Shown here: piece after piece, positions 15,820-24,166 of the stretch
Layout of the letters: every line of letters begins with the position of its first letter
Position numbering within the stretch: position 1 is the first letter of the stretch
NCBI GenBank assembly: GCA_009773375.1
Contig: WRPH01000009.1
Coordinates: 1-43,776, forward strand
Origin: Paracoccaceae bacterium
GTDB taxonomy: Bacteria; Pseudomonadota; Alphaproteobacteria; Rhodobacterales; Rhodobacteraceae
DNA length: 43,776 nt
Direction of reading: 5' to 3'
The notes under the pieces: generated by a model
What the model saw: only the letters and a program-made list of their open reading frames with translations
Database searches by the model: none
Told to the model about the DNA's origin: nothing
Made by a program: the position numbers and the translations under genes

Positions 15820-16176
15820 TTATTTGGTAAAGCCGTCAAAGCGGTTGAAATAGACGGCACCGAAGCCATCAAGGATCTTGCGCGCCTCTGGGTCTGGATT
15901 GCCATAGACGACGAAGCTTTTCACGCTGGCGAGGGCGGTGAAAGCTTCGGCAAACTGCGAGAACGTCTGTCTGACATGATGCACGACGGCGGCAGAATCC
16001 TGATAATGCTCGATGATGTGAATCGACGATTTGTCGGGGCTGACGTTGTATTCATAGGCCAATGAGCCTGCCTCTTGCCGCGTCATCTCGACCAGTGGCC
16101 GGACGACCGCCTTGAAGGCATCAAGATCGGTCGGGTCGATCTGGAAAACGCAAACCCAGTAGATGTCTTTTGGCAT
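15820..16176 (-). CDS. Antibiotic biosynthesis monooxygenase (ABM) domain protein
   Basis: The 118-residue cytoplasmic protein has the ABM/quinol-monooxygenase pattern: WVCVFQIDPTDLDAFKAVV, then TRQEAGSLAYEYNVSPD, then IHIIEHYQDSAAVVHHVRQ. Such small dimeric ferredoxin-like proteins oxidise quinols or heme, or just act on reactive aldehydes, without cofactors. ATG 16176 is preceded by AGGAAAG. The long upstream part of the open frame is unlike the family. It is divergent from the SDR gene with a 216-bp gap, so the two may respond to the same signal. The substrate is unknown. Confidence 0.75.
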   Translation of the reverse strand: MPKDIYWVCVFQIDPTDLDAFKAVVRPLVEMTRQEAGSLAYEYNVSPDKSSIHIIEHYQDSAAVVHHVRQTFSQFAEAFTALASVKSFVVYGNPDPEARKILDGFGAVYFNRFDGFTK

Positions 16177-16392
16177 GATGGTCTTTCCTGCTGTTGATCC
16201 GGTTTTCCAGAGAAGCTGCTGCCGCCCCGTCGCCAGCAAAGGATCGCGCGCGCGGGCCTGCAACTGTTCCTTTGCATCGGCGGCGCTGAGACGGGTTGGC
16301 GCAGTTGAGCCAATTGCCGGAACCGCGCGCGCGTGGTCGATTTTGCTGAAGTCAGCACAGGCTGATCTTTGCCCATCGAACAGGAGGACGAC

Positions 16393-17184
16393 ATGGCGCA
16401 ATCGCAGTTTTCATTGGAAGGTCAGATCGCATTGGTCACCGGCGGAGGGCGCGGCATTGGCAATGGCATCGCGCAATCTCTGGCACGGGCTGGTGCCGAT
16501 GTGGTGATCGCCGATTACACGCTGGAGCTTGCCGAAACCGGCGCACAAGCCATCACCGCGCTGGGCCGGCGCAGCGCCGCCATTCAGGTGGATGTGCGCA
16601 AGGAAGACAGCGTCAAGGCGATGGTCGAGGCGGTGGTCAAGCAGTTTGGCCGTATCGACATCGCGATGAACAACGCCGGGATCGTCAGCCTTGGCGGGGT
16701 TGAAGAGCTGAGCGTCGAGATGTGGGATGATGTGCTCGACATCAACCTGCGCGGGGTGTTCCTGTGCTGCAAGCATCAGATCGGCGTGATGCGCAAACAG
16801 AAGTATGGCCGCATCATCAACACGGCGTCGATCGCGGGGAAAGTGGGCTTTCCGGGGCTTTGCCACTATTCGGCGTCGAAGTTTGGCGTGATCGGCATGA
16901 CCAATGCCATTGCCAAGGAAGTCGCGAAAGACGGCATCACGGTGAACGCGCTGTGCCCCGGCATCGTCGGCACCGGCATGTGGCGCGGCGAGACCGGGCT
17001 TTCGGGCAAATGGGCGCTGCCGGGCGAAAGCGAAGAAGCCTCGTGGGAGCGGCATCAGCAGATCTTCTTGCCGCAGGGCGAGGCGCAGACGCCCGAAGAC
17101 ATGGGGCAGATGGTGGTCTACCTTGCCTGCGCCCCGCATGTGACGGGTCAGGCGCTGGCGGTGGATGGCGGGTTCTCGCTGTAA
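16393..17184 (+). CDS. Short-chain dehydrogenase/reductase (classical SDR)
   Basis: The 263-residue protein has the NAD(P) motif TGGGRGIG (residues 16-23), NNAG (residues 93-96), S146 and the catalytic pair Y159-x3-K163 (YSASK). An acidic residue at the end of beta-2 (ADYT, D41) suggests NAD(H). The C-terminus ends ALAVDGGFSL, as in many sugar- or diol-oxidising SDRs. ATG 16393 follows a perfect AGGAGG. The downstream terminator separates it from the convergent AcoR-like gene. It might take part in the neighbouring catabolic cluster, but no shared operator was found in front of it. Confidence 0.85.
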   Translation: MAQSQFSLEGQIALVTGGGRGIGNGIAQSLARAGADVVIADYTLELAETGAQAITALGRRSAAIQVDVRKEDSVKAMVEAVVKQFGRIDIAMNNAGIVSLGGVEELSVEMWDDVLDINLRGVFLCCKHQIGVMRKQKYGRIINTASIAGKVGFPGLCHYSASKFGVIGMTNAIAKEVAKDGITVNALCPGIVGTGMWRGETGLSGKWALPGESEEASWERHQQIFLPQGEAQTPEDMGQMVVYLACAPHVTGQALAVDGGFSL

Positions 17185-17195
17185 GCCTTGCAGGA

Positions 17196-17231
17196 AAAGG
17201 GGCCGCCCCAAGCGTTTGGGGCGGCCTTTTT
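17196..17231. terminator. Bidirectional intrinsic terminator
   Basis: GGCCGCCCCAA (17201-17211) pairs perfectly with TTGGGGCGGCC (17216-17226) over a 4-nt loop. A4 lies before and T5 after, so it serves both the SDR gene and the convergent regulator. Confidence 0.85.
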
Positions 17232-17242
17232 CATGCGCGGGA

Positions 17243-19144
17243 TCAAGCCTCGCTGCGGGCCTGCTGGATCTGGATCTTGCGATAGAGCGTGGCCCGCGAC
17301 ACCCCAAGATAGCGCGCGGTCAGCGAGACATTGCCGCCATTATAACGCAGCGCCGCCTCGATCTTTGACGCCTCTGACTGCGAACGGGCGGTCAGGTCTT
17401 TGCGCGACAGCTCATCGACCATATCGTCGGGCAGATGATCCATCCGGATCGCCTTGCCATCGACCAAGGCAATCGCGTGGCGCAGGGTGTTGCGCAGCTC
17501 GCGCAGGTTGCCGGGCCAATGATAGTTGAGCAAGACCAGCCTGGCCTCGTCATCCAGCGCAATGCCGCTGCGGCCAAGGGCGGTGCATTCGATGCGGAAC
17601 AGGTCTTTGATGGTGCCTTCCAGATCGGGATTGGCGCGCAGGGGGGGCATGCTGACCTGCCCGCCCTTCAGGCGATGCAGAAGATCGGAGCGCAGCTTGC
17701 CGTCCTTCGCCAGCTTTTCCAGTTCGGTGGACGAGATCACCACCACACCCAAGGCGTTTGGCAGCGACTGGCGGTCACTTTCCAGCAAGCTCAGCAAGGC
17801 GGTCTGGCCAGCTTCATCCAGGGCGTCGAAGCGGTCCAGCACAAGGCAGGCTTTCGGGCGGTCAAGGCAGGTCTGGAACAGGCCGACAATATCCGCAGAT
17901 TGGTCCAGCGCGGCACAGTCGATGAACACGACCTCGCCCGCATCGCCAGCCGAGCGGCGGGCAATGGTCTTGGCGAACACGGTTTTGCCGGTGCCGGTTT
18001 CACCGGTGATGATCAGCGGTAGACCGGCATTCAGCAGCCGCAACGCCCGGTCCATCGCCTGCGAGGTGACGGGATCAAGCCGCAGGTCTTGTTCGGCCAG
18101 CGTCGCGCTGCGCAGCGGCACCATCGCGGCGCGGCTGGGTTCAGCGGCCCGCGGCATGCCTGCGAAGGTGTGGCCCCCCAACCTGTGCGCGCCAAAGATG
18201 CGGTTGGCGGGAACGGTCAACACCGCCTGCAACTGCTTGCCGTTCACCGTCAGGGTGATCGGGGTATCTGGCCGGATGTCATGCAGTGCTGTGTCCAGTT
18301 CGAGGATCTGATCGGCGGCCGTGCCGACAAGCTGATCCACCGGGCGGCCCAAAAGCCGCGCCACATGTGAACTGCCGTCCAGAATGCGGCCCGAGTCGTC
18401 CAGCGCGATGCGGCCCTCTTCGGCGATATCGGCCGTGTCGGCGCTGTCGAGAAGTCGCAGCATCATGTTGCGCCGGTGCAGCCGCCCGAAGTAACCATTC
18501 TCGATCCGGCGCGACGAACGTTCGACGATATTGCGCACGACCCGGTTCATCCGCGCGTCTTCGTTGCGCGCCGAAGTGACGTTGATCACGCTTTCAATCG
18601 CCCCCTGCCGCCCGAACACCGGCGCGGTCAGGCAGGTCAGCGACTGTGTGGCGGCACCGTAATGCTGGTTGCCGACGATCGAGACAGACTTGCCCACCCG
18701 CAGACAGGTGCCGACCCCATTGGTGCCCTGCGCCTCTTCCTTCCAGACCGAGCCGGGGATCACCCCGGAACTGGCCAGATCGCCAAGATATTGATAATCG
18801 CAGCGAAACAGCAGCATGGCACCCTGATGTGAGGCCAAGGATACCAGATATTCGCTATCCACCAGCCGCAGGAACAGCCGCTCGACCTCGGGTTCGGCAA
18901 TGCGCAGGAACTCTTCCTGCTCTTCCATCAGCGCGCGCATTTCCGAATGCGACAGCACTTCGGCGCGCGGGACGCGGTCGGGCAGAAGGTTGTAATCGGC
19001 CAGACAGCGCTTCCACGAATCTGCCACCACATCCGGCAGGGTCAGTTCATCCGGCACCCCGCGGCTTTTGCGCAGGCTGGCAATTTCTTTTGAAACCGGA
19101 TCGACAAGCCCAACCGGTTCACCCATTTTTCCGTTCCACGTCAT
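17243..19144 (-). CDS. AcoR-like transcriptional regulator 1 (GAF, AAA+, Fis-type HTH)
   Basis: The 633-residue protein has an N-terminal sensory region (residues 40-210) with the AcoR-family GAF block WKEEAQGTNGVGT. A further PAS-like segment is possible (about 240-330). The AAA+ domain has Walker A GETGTGKT (381-388), an LRSDLLHRL arginine-finger region (484-492) and YHWPGNLREL. The C-terminal HTH is NVSLTARYLGVSRATLYRKI (605-624). No GAFTGA loop, the sigma-54 contact of this family, is present. The Walker B position reads LVLDRFD instead of DE. It may therefore work with sigma-70, as shown for Rhodobacter NtrC, or bind DNA without ATP-driven activation. ATG 19144 follows GGGAGGG. It lies 47 bp after flavin reductase 1, probably in the same transcript. 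Confidence 0.85.
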   Translation of the reverse strand: MTWNGKMGEPVGLVDPVSKEIASLRKSRGVPDELTLPDVVADSWKRCLADYNLLPDRVPRAEVLSHSEMRALMEEQEEFLRIAEPEVERLFLRLVDSEYLVSLASHQGAMLLFRCDYQYLGDLASSGVIPGSVWKEEAQGTNGVGTCLRVGKSVSIVGNQHYGAATQSLTCLTAPVFGRQGAIESVINVTSARNEDARMNRVVRNIVERSSRRIENGYFGRLHRRNMMLRLLDSADTADIAEEGRIALDDSGRILDGSSHVARLLGRPVDQLVGTAADQILELDTALHDIRPDTPITLTVNGKQLQAVLTVPANRIFGAHRLGGHTFAGMPRAAEPSRAAMVPLRSATLAEQDLRLDPVTSQAMDRALRLLNAGLPLIITGETGTGKTVFAKTIARRSAGDAGEVVFIDCAALDQSADIVGLFQTCLDRPKACLVLDRFDALDEAGQTALLSLLESDRQSLPNALGVVVISSTELEKLAKDGKLRSDLLHRLKGGQVSMPPLRANPDLEGTIKDLFRIECTALGRSGIALDDEARLVLLNYHWPGNLRELRNTLRHAIALVDGKAIRMDHLPDDMVDELSRKDLTARSQSEASKIEAALRYNGGNVSLTARYLGVSRATLYRKIQIQQARSEA

Positions 19145-19191
19145 GTCCCTCCCAAGACCGCTGATGTGTCAACCACGGCTTACGCCGCGAT

Positions 19192-19734
19192 TCACGCATG
19201 TGCCCGTCCGGCCAAACGGGCCGGCCCCCCGTTAATCCATATGAGCGGGTCCACCTCGTATCCGCCTGACTTTGATCCCAGCCGGACCCCCTCGATCTTG
19301 CTGATGAACACCGTTTGATCGCCATGCACTTGCGCGCTGGTGACCCGGCAAAAGAAGCTGGCAAGCGCGTTTTCCAGATAAGGCAGGCCTTTGGCATCGG
19401 CGCGCCAGTCAGCCGAGGTAAAGCGCGACGCCCGCAAATCGCTGCGGCAAAAGCGGTCCAGCAGCTCGATATCCTGATTGGTGATCTGGTTCAGGCAAAA
19501 CAGCCCGCTGGCGGTGATCGCCGGAAAGGCCGAGGCTTTATGCGCCACCGCGACGATCATCGACGGCTCCATCGTCGCGAAAGGCACGGCGGTGGTGACG
19601 GCCAGACCGTGGTAGCGCCCCTCGATATCGCGGGTGGTCAACAGCGACACGTTCACCGCTGTGGCCCGAAGACCCGCGCGCAGCGCCACGGCAAAACCGG
19701 GGTCCCCATCGTGGCAAAGCTGTGTGTCCCGCAC
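19192..19734 (-). CDS. Flavin reductase family protein 1
   Basis: About 180 residues of the FMN-binding split-barrel flavin reductase family: LRATAVNVSLLTT, GLAVTTAVPFATMEPSM, and SGLFCLNQITNQDIELLDRF. These reduce FMN with NAD(P)H and hand it to a two-component monooxygenase. The frame has no ATG start. GTG 19734, behind GGAGA, is chosen; TTG 19737 or 19761 are alternatives. Its promoter region carries two palindromic operator candidates (19817-19864). It is the second such reductase in the cluster and shares only the family pattern with the one at 21810-22331. Confidence 0.75.
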   Translation of the reverse strand: MRDTQLCHDGDPGFAVALRAGLRATAVNVSLLTTRDIEGRYHGLAVTTAVPFATMEPSMIVAVAHKASAFPAITASGLFCLNQITNQDIELLDRFCRSDLRASRFTSADWRADAKGLPYLENALASFFCRVTSAQVHGDQTVFISKIEGVRLGSKSGGYEVDPLIWINGGPARLAGRAHA

Positions 19735-19816
19735 CAACGCGATTCTCCGGCTGCATTTCAATCAGGCAAACCGCCCTTGAGGCGGCAATTTAGCGGACCG
19801 ACTGGCAAACAGGCTA

Positions 19817-19864
19817 TGTGTCAGGTGCGACAGGTGTATCGCAGCGTGTGTCTCACATGAGACA
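19817..19864. promoter_or_regulatory. Two AcoR-type operator candidates upstream of flavin reductase 1
   Basis: Site A1 is TGTGTCAGGTGCGACA (19817-19832). Site A2 is TGTCTCACATGAGACA (19849-19864), a perfect palindrome with 7-bp arms. Their centres are 32 bp apart, about three helical turns, so they would lie on the same face of the DNA. The same motif precedes the three other units of the cluster. Confidence 0.65.
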
Positions 19865-19903
19865 GCCGTGATCCGGGGGGATCGGGCCAGAGCCGGGGCA
19901 GAG

Positions 19904-19937
19904 AAAACCGGGCCTTGGGCGCGCCATGACCCGGTTT
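19904..19937 (-). terminator. Probable terminator of the ribB unit
   Basis: AAACCGGG (19905-19912) pairs with CCCGGTTT (19930-19937) across a 17-nt loop. Read leftward the stem runs into TTTTC. It lies 29 bp past the ribB stop. Confidence 0.5.
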
Positions 19938-19965
19938 GTTTTGCGGTGGTTTGTTTGCGGTGGCT

Positions 19966-20637
19966 TCAGAAATCGCCGCGTTTGCGTCGCCAGTCGATCA
20001 ACTCGGCCACCGAGATTTTCAGCAGGCCATTGCGGGCGGCAAAGCTGTCAATCTGGGTGCCCCGCATCATCGAGCCATCCTTGTTGACCAATTCGCACAG
20101 CACGCCAACCGGCACATGCCCGGCGAGGCGCACCAGATCATAGGTTGCCTCGGTATGGCCTTCGCGGGTCAGAACGCCGCCTTCGCGGGCGCGCAGCGGA
20201 AAGACATGGCCGGGGCGGCGCAGCTCTTGCGGCGCGGGTTGCTCTTGCGCCAGCACCTGAAAGGTCAGCGTGCGGTCCTTGGCGGACACCCCGCTGCCAC
20301 AGGCGACGGCGTCGCAGGTGATGGTGAAAGCGGTCGCCAGCGGGTCGTCATTATGGGCGACCATTGGCGGCAGTTTCAGGGCATCGGCGCGGGTGCTGCT
20401 CATGGCGGCGCACAGGATTCCGGTGGAATAGTTGACCATGAAGGCCACCATTTCCGGCGTGATCGTCGCCGCCGAGGCGATCAGATCGCCTTCATTTTCA
20501 CGGGTGTCATCATCCACAACCACGACCATGCCGCCGGCTGCGATGATGTCGATGGCCCGACTGACCCGATCAAGAATGACCGGGTCAGTCAACATGTCCA
20601 CCGGCTCCACGGCAGGGCTGATGCTGTCAATATTCAT
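19966..20637 (-). CDS. ribB: 3,4-dihydroxy-2-butanone-4-phosphate synthase
   Basis: The 223-residue enzyme makes the four-carbon precursor of riboflavin from ribulose 5-phosphate. Hallmarks are DDDTRENEGDL (residues 42-52), a metal/substrate-binding loop, and GHVFPLRAREGGVLTREGHT with the catalytic HTEA block. It is a stand-alone RibB with no GTP cyclohydrolase II domain. It lies 30 bp after the flavin monooxygenase gene with an AAAGGAG ribosome binding site. It is therefore a catabolic-cluster copy, likely there to raise FMN supply for the two-component monooxygenase. It is not part of a riboflavin operon, and no FMN riboswitch is seen upstream. Confidence 0.9.
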   Translation of the reverse strand: MNIDSISPAVEPVDMLTDPVILDRVSRAIDIIAAGGMVVVVDDDTRENEGDLIASAATITPEMVAFMVNYSTGILCAAMSSTRADALKLPPMVAHNDDPLATAFTITCDAVACGSGVSAKDRTLTFQVLAQEQPAPQELRRPGHVFPLRAREGGVLTREGHTEATYDLVRLAGHVPVGVLCELVNKDGSMMRGTQIDSFAARNGLLKISVAELIDWRRKRGDF

Positions 20638-20667
20638 TGTTCGCTCCTTTCGTGAGCCGGAACCGGG

Positions 20668-21756
20668 TTAACCCGCGTTGATGACGGGCAGAACGTCTTC
20701 GGCCAGACGACGCATCGTCAGGCGTTCACGTTCACGGTTGTTGCCCGAACCGTCCATGGCCGCTTTCAGCAGCACATTCCACGGACCGGACCGTTCCCGC
20801 AGCGACATGATCTTGTCGATCACGGTCTTGCGCGAGCCGTAGAGGACCGAGGCTTTGACGATCGATTCAACGGTGACATCCTTGTCGTCCATGGTCGGAT
20901 CGGGCTTGATGACGGCGGTATAGTTCGCCACTTTCAGCACTTCCCACAGGTAGTCGAAGTAGTAGAAGTCCGAGCCTTTGGGGTCCAACAGCCAGTCTTC
21001 AGCCTGTGCATCGCTGTCCGCGATCAGGATGTTGCGGGCGACCGACCATTCCTTGCCGGTCGGCTTGATGCCAACCGCGTCGCACCCTTCGACATATTTG
21101 TGCCAGTGGTTGATCACGGTGCTTTCCGGCGAGAAGTTGGCGGTGATCGGCTTCCAGCCCTGCTTGATGGCATGCGCGACAGAGTTGCCGTCCGGCGACA
21201 TCGACGACAAGGAAATCGGCGGATGCGGCTTGGTGTAGGGTTTCGACATGTAGCCGACGCCCAGCTTCGGGATGATATTTTCCGTCAGCTTGATGTTCCA
21301 GTGCTTGCCCTTGATGTCGTAGGGCGGGTCTTGCGACCAGATCTGCTTGATCATGCTGATGGATTCGGCAAAGCGTTCGGCGCGGACAGACCCGTCCAGC
21401 ACGTCAAACAGCTCCATGTCCGACGCCAGACCACCCGGCCCGATGCCCATGTTGAAGCGGCCTTTGGTCATGTGGTCGAACTGCGCGGCCTGGCCTGCAA
21501 CTTGTGCCGGATGGTGGTTCGGCAGGCAGATCACGCCGGTGCCGAAACGGATGTTCTTGGTCTGCGGGATCAGCGAGGCCAGAAACATCATCGGCGCGGT
21601 GATCGGTTCGGTCGAGGCAGAGTAGTGCTCGCCGATCCAGGTTTCGGAAAAACCAAGCTGGTCTGCGTAGATGATCTTCTCGGTGTTCTCGGCCAGCACG
21701 TCGACGAACGGTTTGTCCGCCGGGTGCAGCGGCATGTGGAAAAGTCCGATTTCCAT
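20668..21756 (-). CDS. LLM-class flavin-dependent monooxygenase (luciferase-like)
   Basis: The 362-residue protein has the bacterial-luciferase TIM-barrel pattern: GFSETWIGEHYSA, NIRFGTGVICLPNHHPAQVA, and KGRFNMGIGPGG. It would use reduced FMN from a separate reductase to oxygenate an organic substrate. Relatives include alkanal monooxygenase, limonene monooxygenase and type II Baeyer-Villiger enzymes. It lies 53 bp behind flavin reductase 2 with GGGAGG before its ATG. This fits a two-component oxygenase as the first catabolic step. The adjacent dehydrogenase and importer suggest a small polyol- or ketone-like compound, but the substrate is unknown. Confidence 0.85.
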   Translation of the reverse strand: MEIGLFHMPLHPADKPFVDVLAENTEKIIYADQLGFSETWIGEHYSASTEPITAPMMFLASLIPQTKNIRFGTGVICLPNHHPAQVAGQAAQFDHMTKGRFNMGIGPGGLASDMELFDVLDGSVRAERFAESISMIKQIWSQDPPYDIKGKHWNIKLTENIIPKLGVGYMSKPYTKPHPPISLSSMSPDGNSVAHAIKQGWKPITANFSPESTVINHWHKYVEGCDAVGIKPTGKEWSVARNILIADSDAQAEDWLLDPKGSDFYYFDYLWEVLKVANYTAVIKPDPTMDDKDVTVESIVKASVLYGSRKTVIDKIMSLRERSGPWNVLLKAAMDGSGNNRERERLTMRRLAEDVLPVINAG

Positions 21757-21809
21757 GGTATTCCTCCCAAGGTTGCTTCTTGCCCTTGCGGGCGGTTGTT
21801 CGTGGTGGT

Positions 21810-22331
21810 TCAGGCCTTCGCCGCCGCGCAGACAGACATGCGCGCGCCATTCAGCCAGATGATCGGCGCAAGCGATTGCGCCGGGGTTTCGGGAAGGACC
21901 ACGTCCTCCACCTCCCCGAAAAACACGGTGTGGGTGGCAAATTCATGCGCCGCGACGACCCGGCAGAGATGGGCTGACAGCGCGCCTTTCAGCACCGGCA
22001 AGCCGTTGGCGCCCGCCTGCCATTGATCGGGCAGAAAGCGGCGGTCGCGCATGTCGCTGCGCGAGAACGCCTCCAGCAGGGCTGCGTGGCCCTCGCCCAT
22101 CAGGTTCAGCGCATAGCGGCCCGATGTTGCGATGATCGGATGGATGGAAGCGGCGCGATTGATCGCCACCATCATCGACGGCGGGTCCATCGACAGCGAC
22201 GAGGCGCTGGTCACGGCCATGCCATGCCACCCCCCGTTTTCGTCACAAGACGTGACCAGCGATACGCTGGCCGCAACGGCGCGCATGCTGGCACGGAAGG
22301 CATCCGTCATCTGGCTGGTTGTCACGGTCAT
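21810..22331 (-). CDS. Flavin reductase family protein 2
   Basis: The 173-residue split-barrel flavin reductase shows VAASVSLVTS, GMAVTSASSLSMDPPSMMVAINRAAS (in two adjoining blocks), and SGRYALNLMGEGHAALLEAFS. It is the first gene of the unit reductase, monooxygenase, ribB. It is therefore the likely electron partner of the luciferase-like enzyme. Its start ATG 22331 lies about 130 bp from operator candidate B. The relation to the second reductase (19192-19734) is unclear: they may serve different oxygenases or oxygen levels. Confidence 0.85.
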   Translation of the reverse strand: MTVTTSQMTDAFRASMRAVAASVSLVTSCDENGGWHGMAVTSASSLSMDPPSMMVAINRAASIHPIIATSGRYALNLMGEGHAALLEAFSRSDMRDRRFLPDQWQAGANGLPVLKGALSAHLCRVVAAHEFATHTVFFGEVEDVVLPETPAQSLAPIIWLNGARMSVCAAAKA

Positions 22332-22453
22332 TGGCTGTCTCTCCGGGTCATTCCATCTGCGGCGGATTCGAAACCCACTCGAATGAGGACAGCTTTATCA
22401 ATTGCTTACCGTCTGCCTACTGGACCAGATGCGCTACGCCGTTGCGTCCGGGT

Positions 22454-22478
22454 TGTCTCAGAATTGACAGTTGCGACA
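22454..22478. promoter_or_regulatory. AcoR-type operator candidate B upstream of flavin reductase 2
   Basis: TGTCTCAGAATTGACA (22454-22469) fits TGTCTC-N6-GACA. A second half-site pair, GACAGTTGCGACA (22466-22478), overlaps its right end. Confidence 0.55.
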
Positions 22479-22548
22479 GCTTGGGCCGGGATCCCGCCAC
22501 AGGTTGCCCGGTATGCGGATGATGCCCCCGCTGCACATGTGAAAGCGC

Positions 22549-22572
22549 CCCCCGCATCTTCGGATACGGGGG
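22549..22572. other. Hairpin with a TTCG loop
   Basis: CCCCCG-C-ATC pairs with GAT-A-CGGGGG around TTCG (one mismatch). It sits between operator B and the terminator of the butanediol-dehydrogenase-like gene. A function is not evident. Confidence 0.4.
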
Positions 22573-22591
22573 TGATCCAACCTCAAGATAG

Positions 22592-22627
22592 AAAAAGGCC
22601 AAGCTGCGGGGGGACCACAGCTTGGCC
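22592..22627 (-). terminator. Intrinsic terminator of the butanediol-dehydrogenase-like gene
   Basis: GGCCAAGCTG (22597-22606) and CAGCTTGGCC (22618-22627) form perfect 10-bp arms. Read leftward the stem is followed by T5 (A5 at 22592-22596 on the plus strand). Confidence 0.85.
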
Positions 22628-22674
22628 GTCTGCTTGGCTTGAAAATGCGGTCCGGGAGCCGACCGCACCCCCGA

Positions 22675-23742
22675 TCAGCGCTGCAGGTCGATCAAGATCT
22701 TCAGTTGCGTGCCGGCTGGGTCCAGAAGTGCGTCGAACCCGTCCTTGATCACGGTATCCAGCGTCACGGTCTTGGTCACGACCTTGCTGGCCGGGATCTG
22801 GCCCGATGCAATCAGGCGCATCACGCGCGGCCACATCTGCGCCGTGTAGGCCCAGGACCCGCGCAGGTCGATGTCCTTGTAGACCACGTTGAACCAGTTG
22901 ATCGGGGCTTCGCCCGGATGCAACCCGATCTGCACCACAACGCCGCGCTTGCGCACCGCATCAACGCAAGCCTGCAAGGCCAGCGTGTTGCCAACGCATT
23001 CCAGCGCCACGTCACAGCCGACACCGCCTTCGGTCGCGGCACGGATCACATCACCAACGTTCTGTTCACGCGGGTTAATGGTGATGACATCGGGGATGAT
23101 GTTCTTGGCAATTGCCAGACGAGTTGCGTTGGGGTCCGAGACGAACAGTTGCACCGCACCTGCCGCACGGGCGGCCAGCAGCGTGAGCAGCCCGATCGGC
23201 CCGGCACCGGTGACCAGCACCGAATCGCCCGCCTTCACGCCACCGCGATCCACGCCATACACCGCGACGGCGGTCGGCTCGACCAGGGCCGCGTCTTCGT
23301 CGGTCAGGTTTTCCGGCACCTTGTAGACATTGTAGCCTTTCAGCAGGCTGGCCTGCGCCATGCCGCCGCCGATCCAGCTTAGCCCGGCCAGTTGCATCGC
23401 GTCCGACAGGTTGAAATGGCCGCGATCAACGTAGTAGTCGCCCGCACGCGGGGTGATGAAGGGCTGCACCGAGACGCGGTCGCCAACCTTCACATGCGTC
23501 ACGCCGGCACCAACCTTGGTGACGGTGCCGCCATATTCATGGCCCAGCACCTGCGGTGCGGCGGTTTGGCCTTCGGCATTTTTCGGCACGAAAATCGGGC
23601 CATAGGCATATTCGTGCAGGTCGGTGCCGCAGATGCCGACAAAGCGGTTCGCGATCACCACCTCATCCGCAGCCGGTTCGGCGGGCTGCGCGATGTCTTC
23701 AATTCTCAGGTCTTTCGCGGCGTGAAAGCGCAGTGCCTTCAT
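22675..23742 (-). CDS. Zinc-type medium-chain dehydrogenase (2,3-butanediol dehydrogenase-like)
   Basis: The 355-residue MDR dehydrogenase has catalytic-zinc ligands C38 (GICGTD) and H68/E69 (GHEYGG), the Rossmann motif VTGAGPIG and a following acidic residue (FVSDPN) that suggests NAD. The order EYAYGPIF...GHEYGG resembles (R,R)-butanediol dehydrogenases. The lobe that normally carries four structural-zinc cysteines reads VQPFITPRAGDYYVDRGHF and contains none. ATG 23742 with GGAGG is used, since the longer frame is not family-like. It is divergent from AcoR-like regulator 2 and has operator candidate C 161 bp upstream. Likely role: oxidising a secondary alcohol or diol intermediate. Confidence 0.8.
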   Translation of the reverse strand: MKALRFHAAKDLRIEDIAQPAEPAADEVVIANRFVGICGTDLHEYAYGPIFVPKNAEGQTAAPQVLGHEYGGTVTKVGAGVTHVKVGDRVSVQPFITPRAGDYYVDRGHFNLSDAMQLAGLSWIGGGMAQASLLKGYNVYKVPENLTDEDAALVEPTAVAVYGVDRGGVKAGDSVLVTGAGPIGLLTLLAARAAGAVQLFVSDPNATRLAIAKNIIPDVITINPREQNVGDVIRAATEGGVGCDVALECVGNTLALQACVDAVRKRGVVVQIGLHPGEAPINWFNVVYKDIDLRGSWAYTAQMWPRVMRLIASGQIPASKVVTKTVTLDTVIKDGFDALLDPAGTQLKILIDLQR

Positions 23743-23895
23743 GTTCGTATCCTCCCTCATGCGGTTGCAAAAGCCAATCTCCCTTGGCTGTGTTCCCCCG
23801 GCCTGACACGTCGCACCGTTGAGAGCGGACTGCGCAAAGGCCCGGAACCGGGGGCCACTGCGCCCGTGATACGCCCTGCATCTGCGCCGCAACAT

Positions 23896-23911
23896 TGTCT
23901 CTTGTGCGACA
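23896..23911. promoter_or_regulatory. AcoR-type operator candidate C between the dehydrogenase and regulator 2
   Basis: TGTCTCTTGTGCGACA is identical to the site at 30750-30765. A looser copy with a 9-bp spacer (TGTC...GACA) lies at 24038-24054, nearer regulator 2. The 424-bp region 23743-24166 holds no gene. Confidence 0.65.
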
Positions 23912-24166
23912 GGCGGGGCGGTTGAATCTGACGCAAACGATCCAATGTGGCGGCAGGCAAGGGCTTGATTTTCCGCCTGCAAAACCGCGCCATGGCCTTG
24001 TTGCGCCGCCGCGACGGTGCGGGCAGATGAGGCAGGCTGTCAGCCCCCGCGACAGGACCCGTGGTGCCAGACGACTGGACAAAAAACCGAGAAGAGCCTG
24101 CTGTCCTGCCCTGTAAAACCGGGCTATAGTGGCAATCACAACATTCTTCATGGTGTTGGGCATCGC

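Noticed and set aside
19735..19965. Sigma-54 (-24/-12) promoter for the AcoR-regulated genes
   Set aside because: No GG-N10-GC element with good flanks was found, and both regulators lack GAFTGA.
19966..20637. FMN riboswitch or riboflavin operon around ribB
   Set aside because: ribB follows the monooxygenase gene by 30 bp with no leader, and no other rib genes are present.
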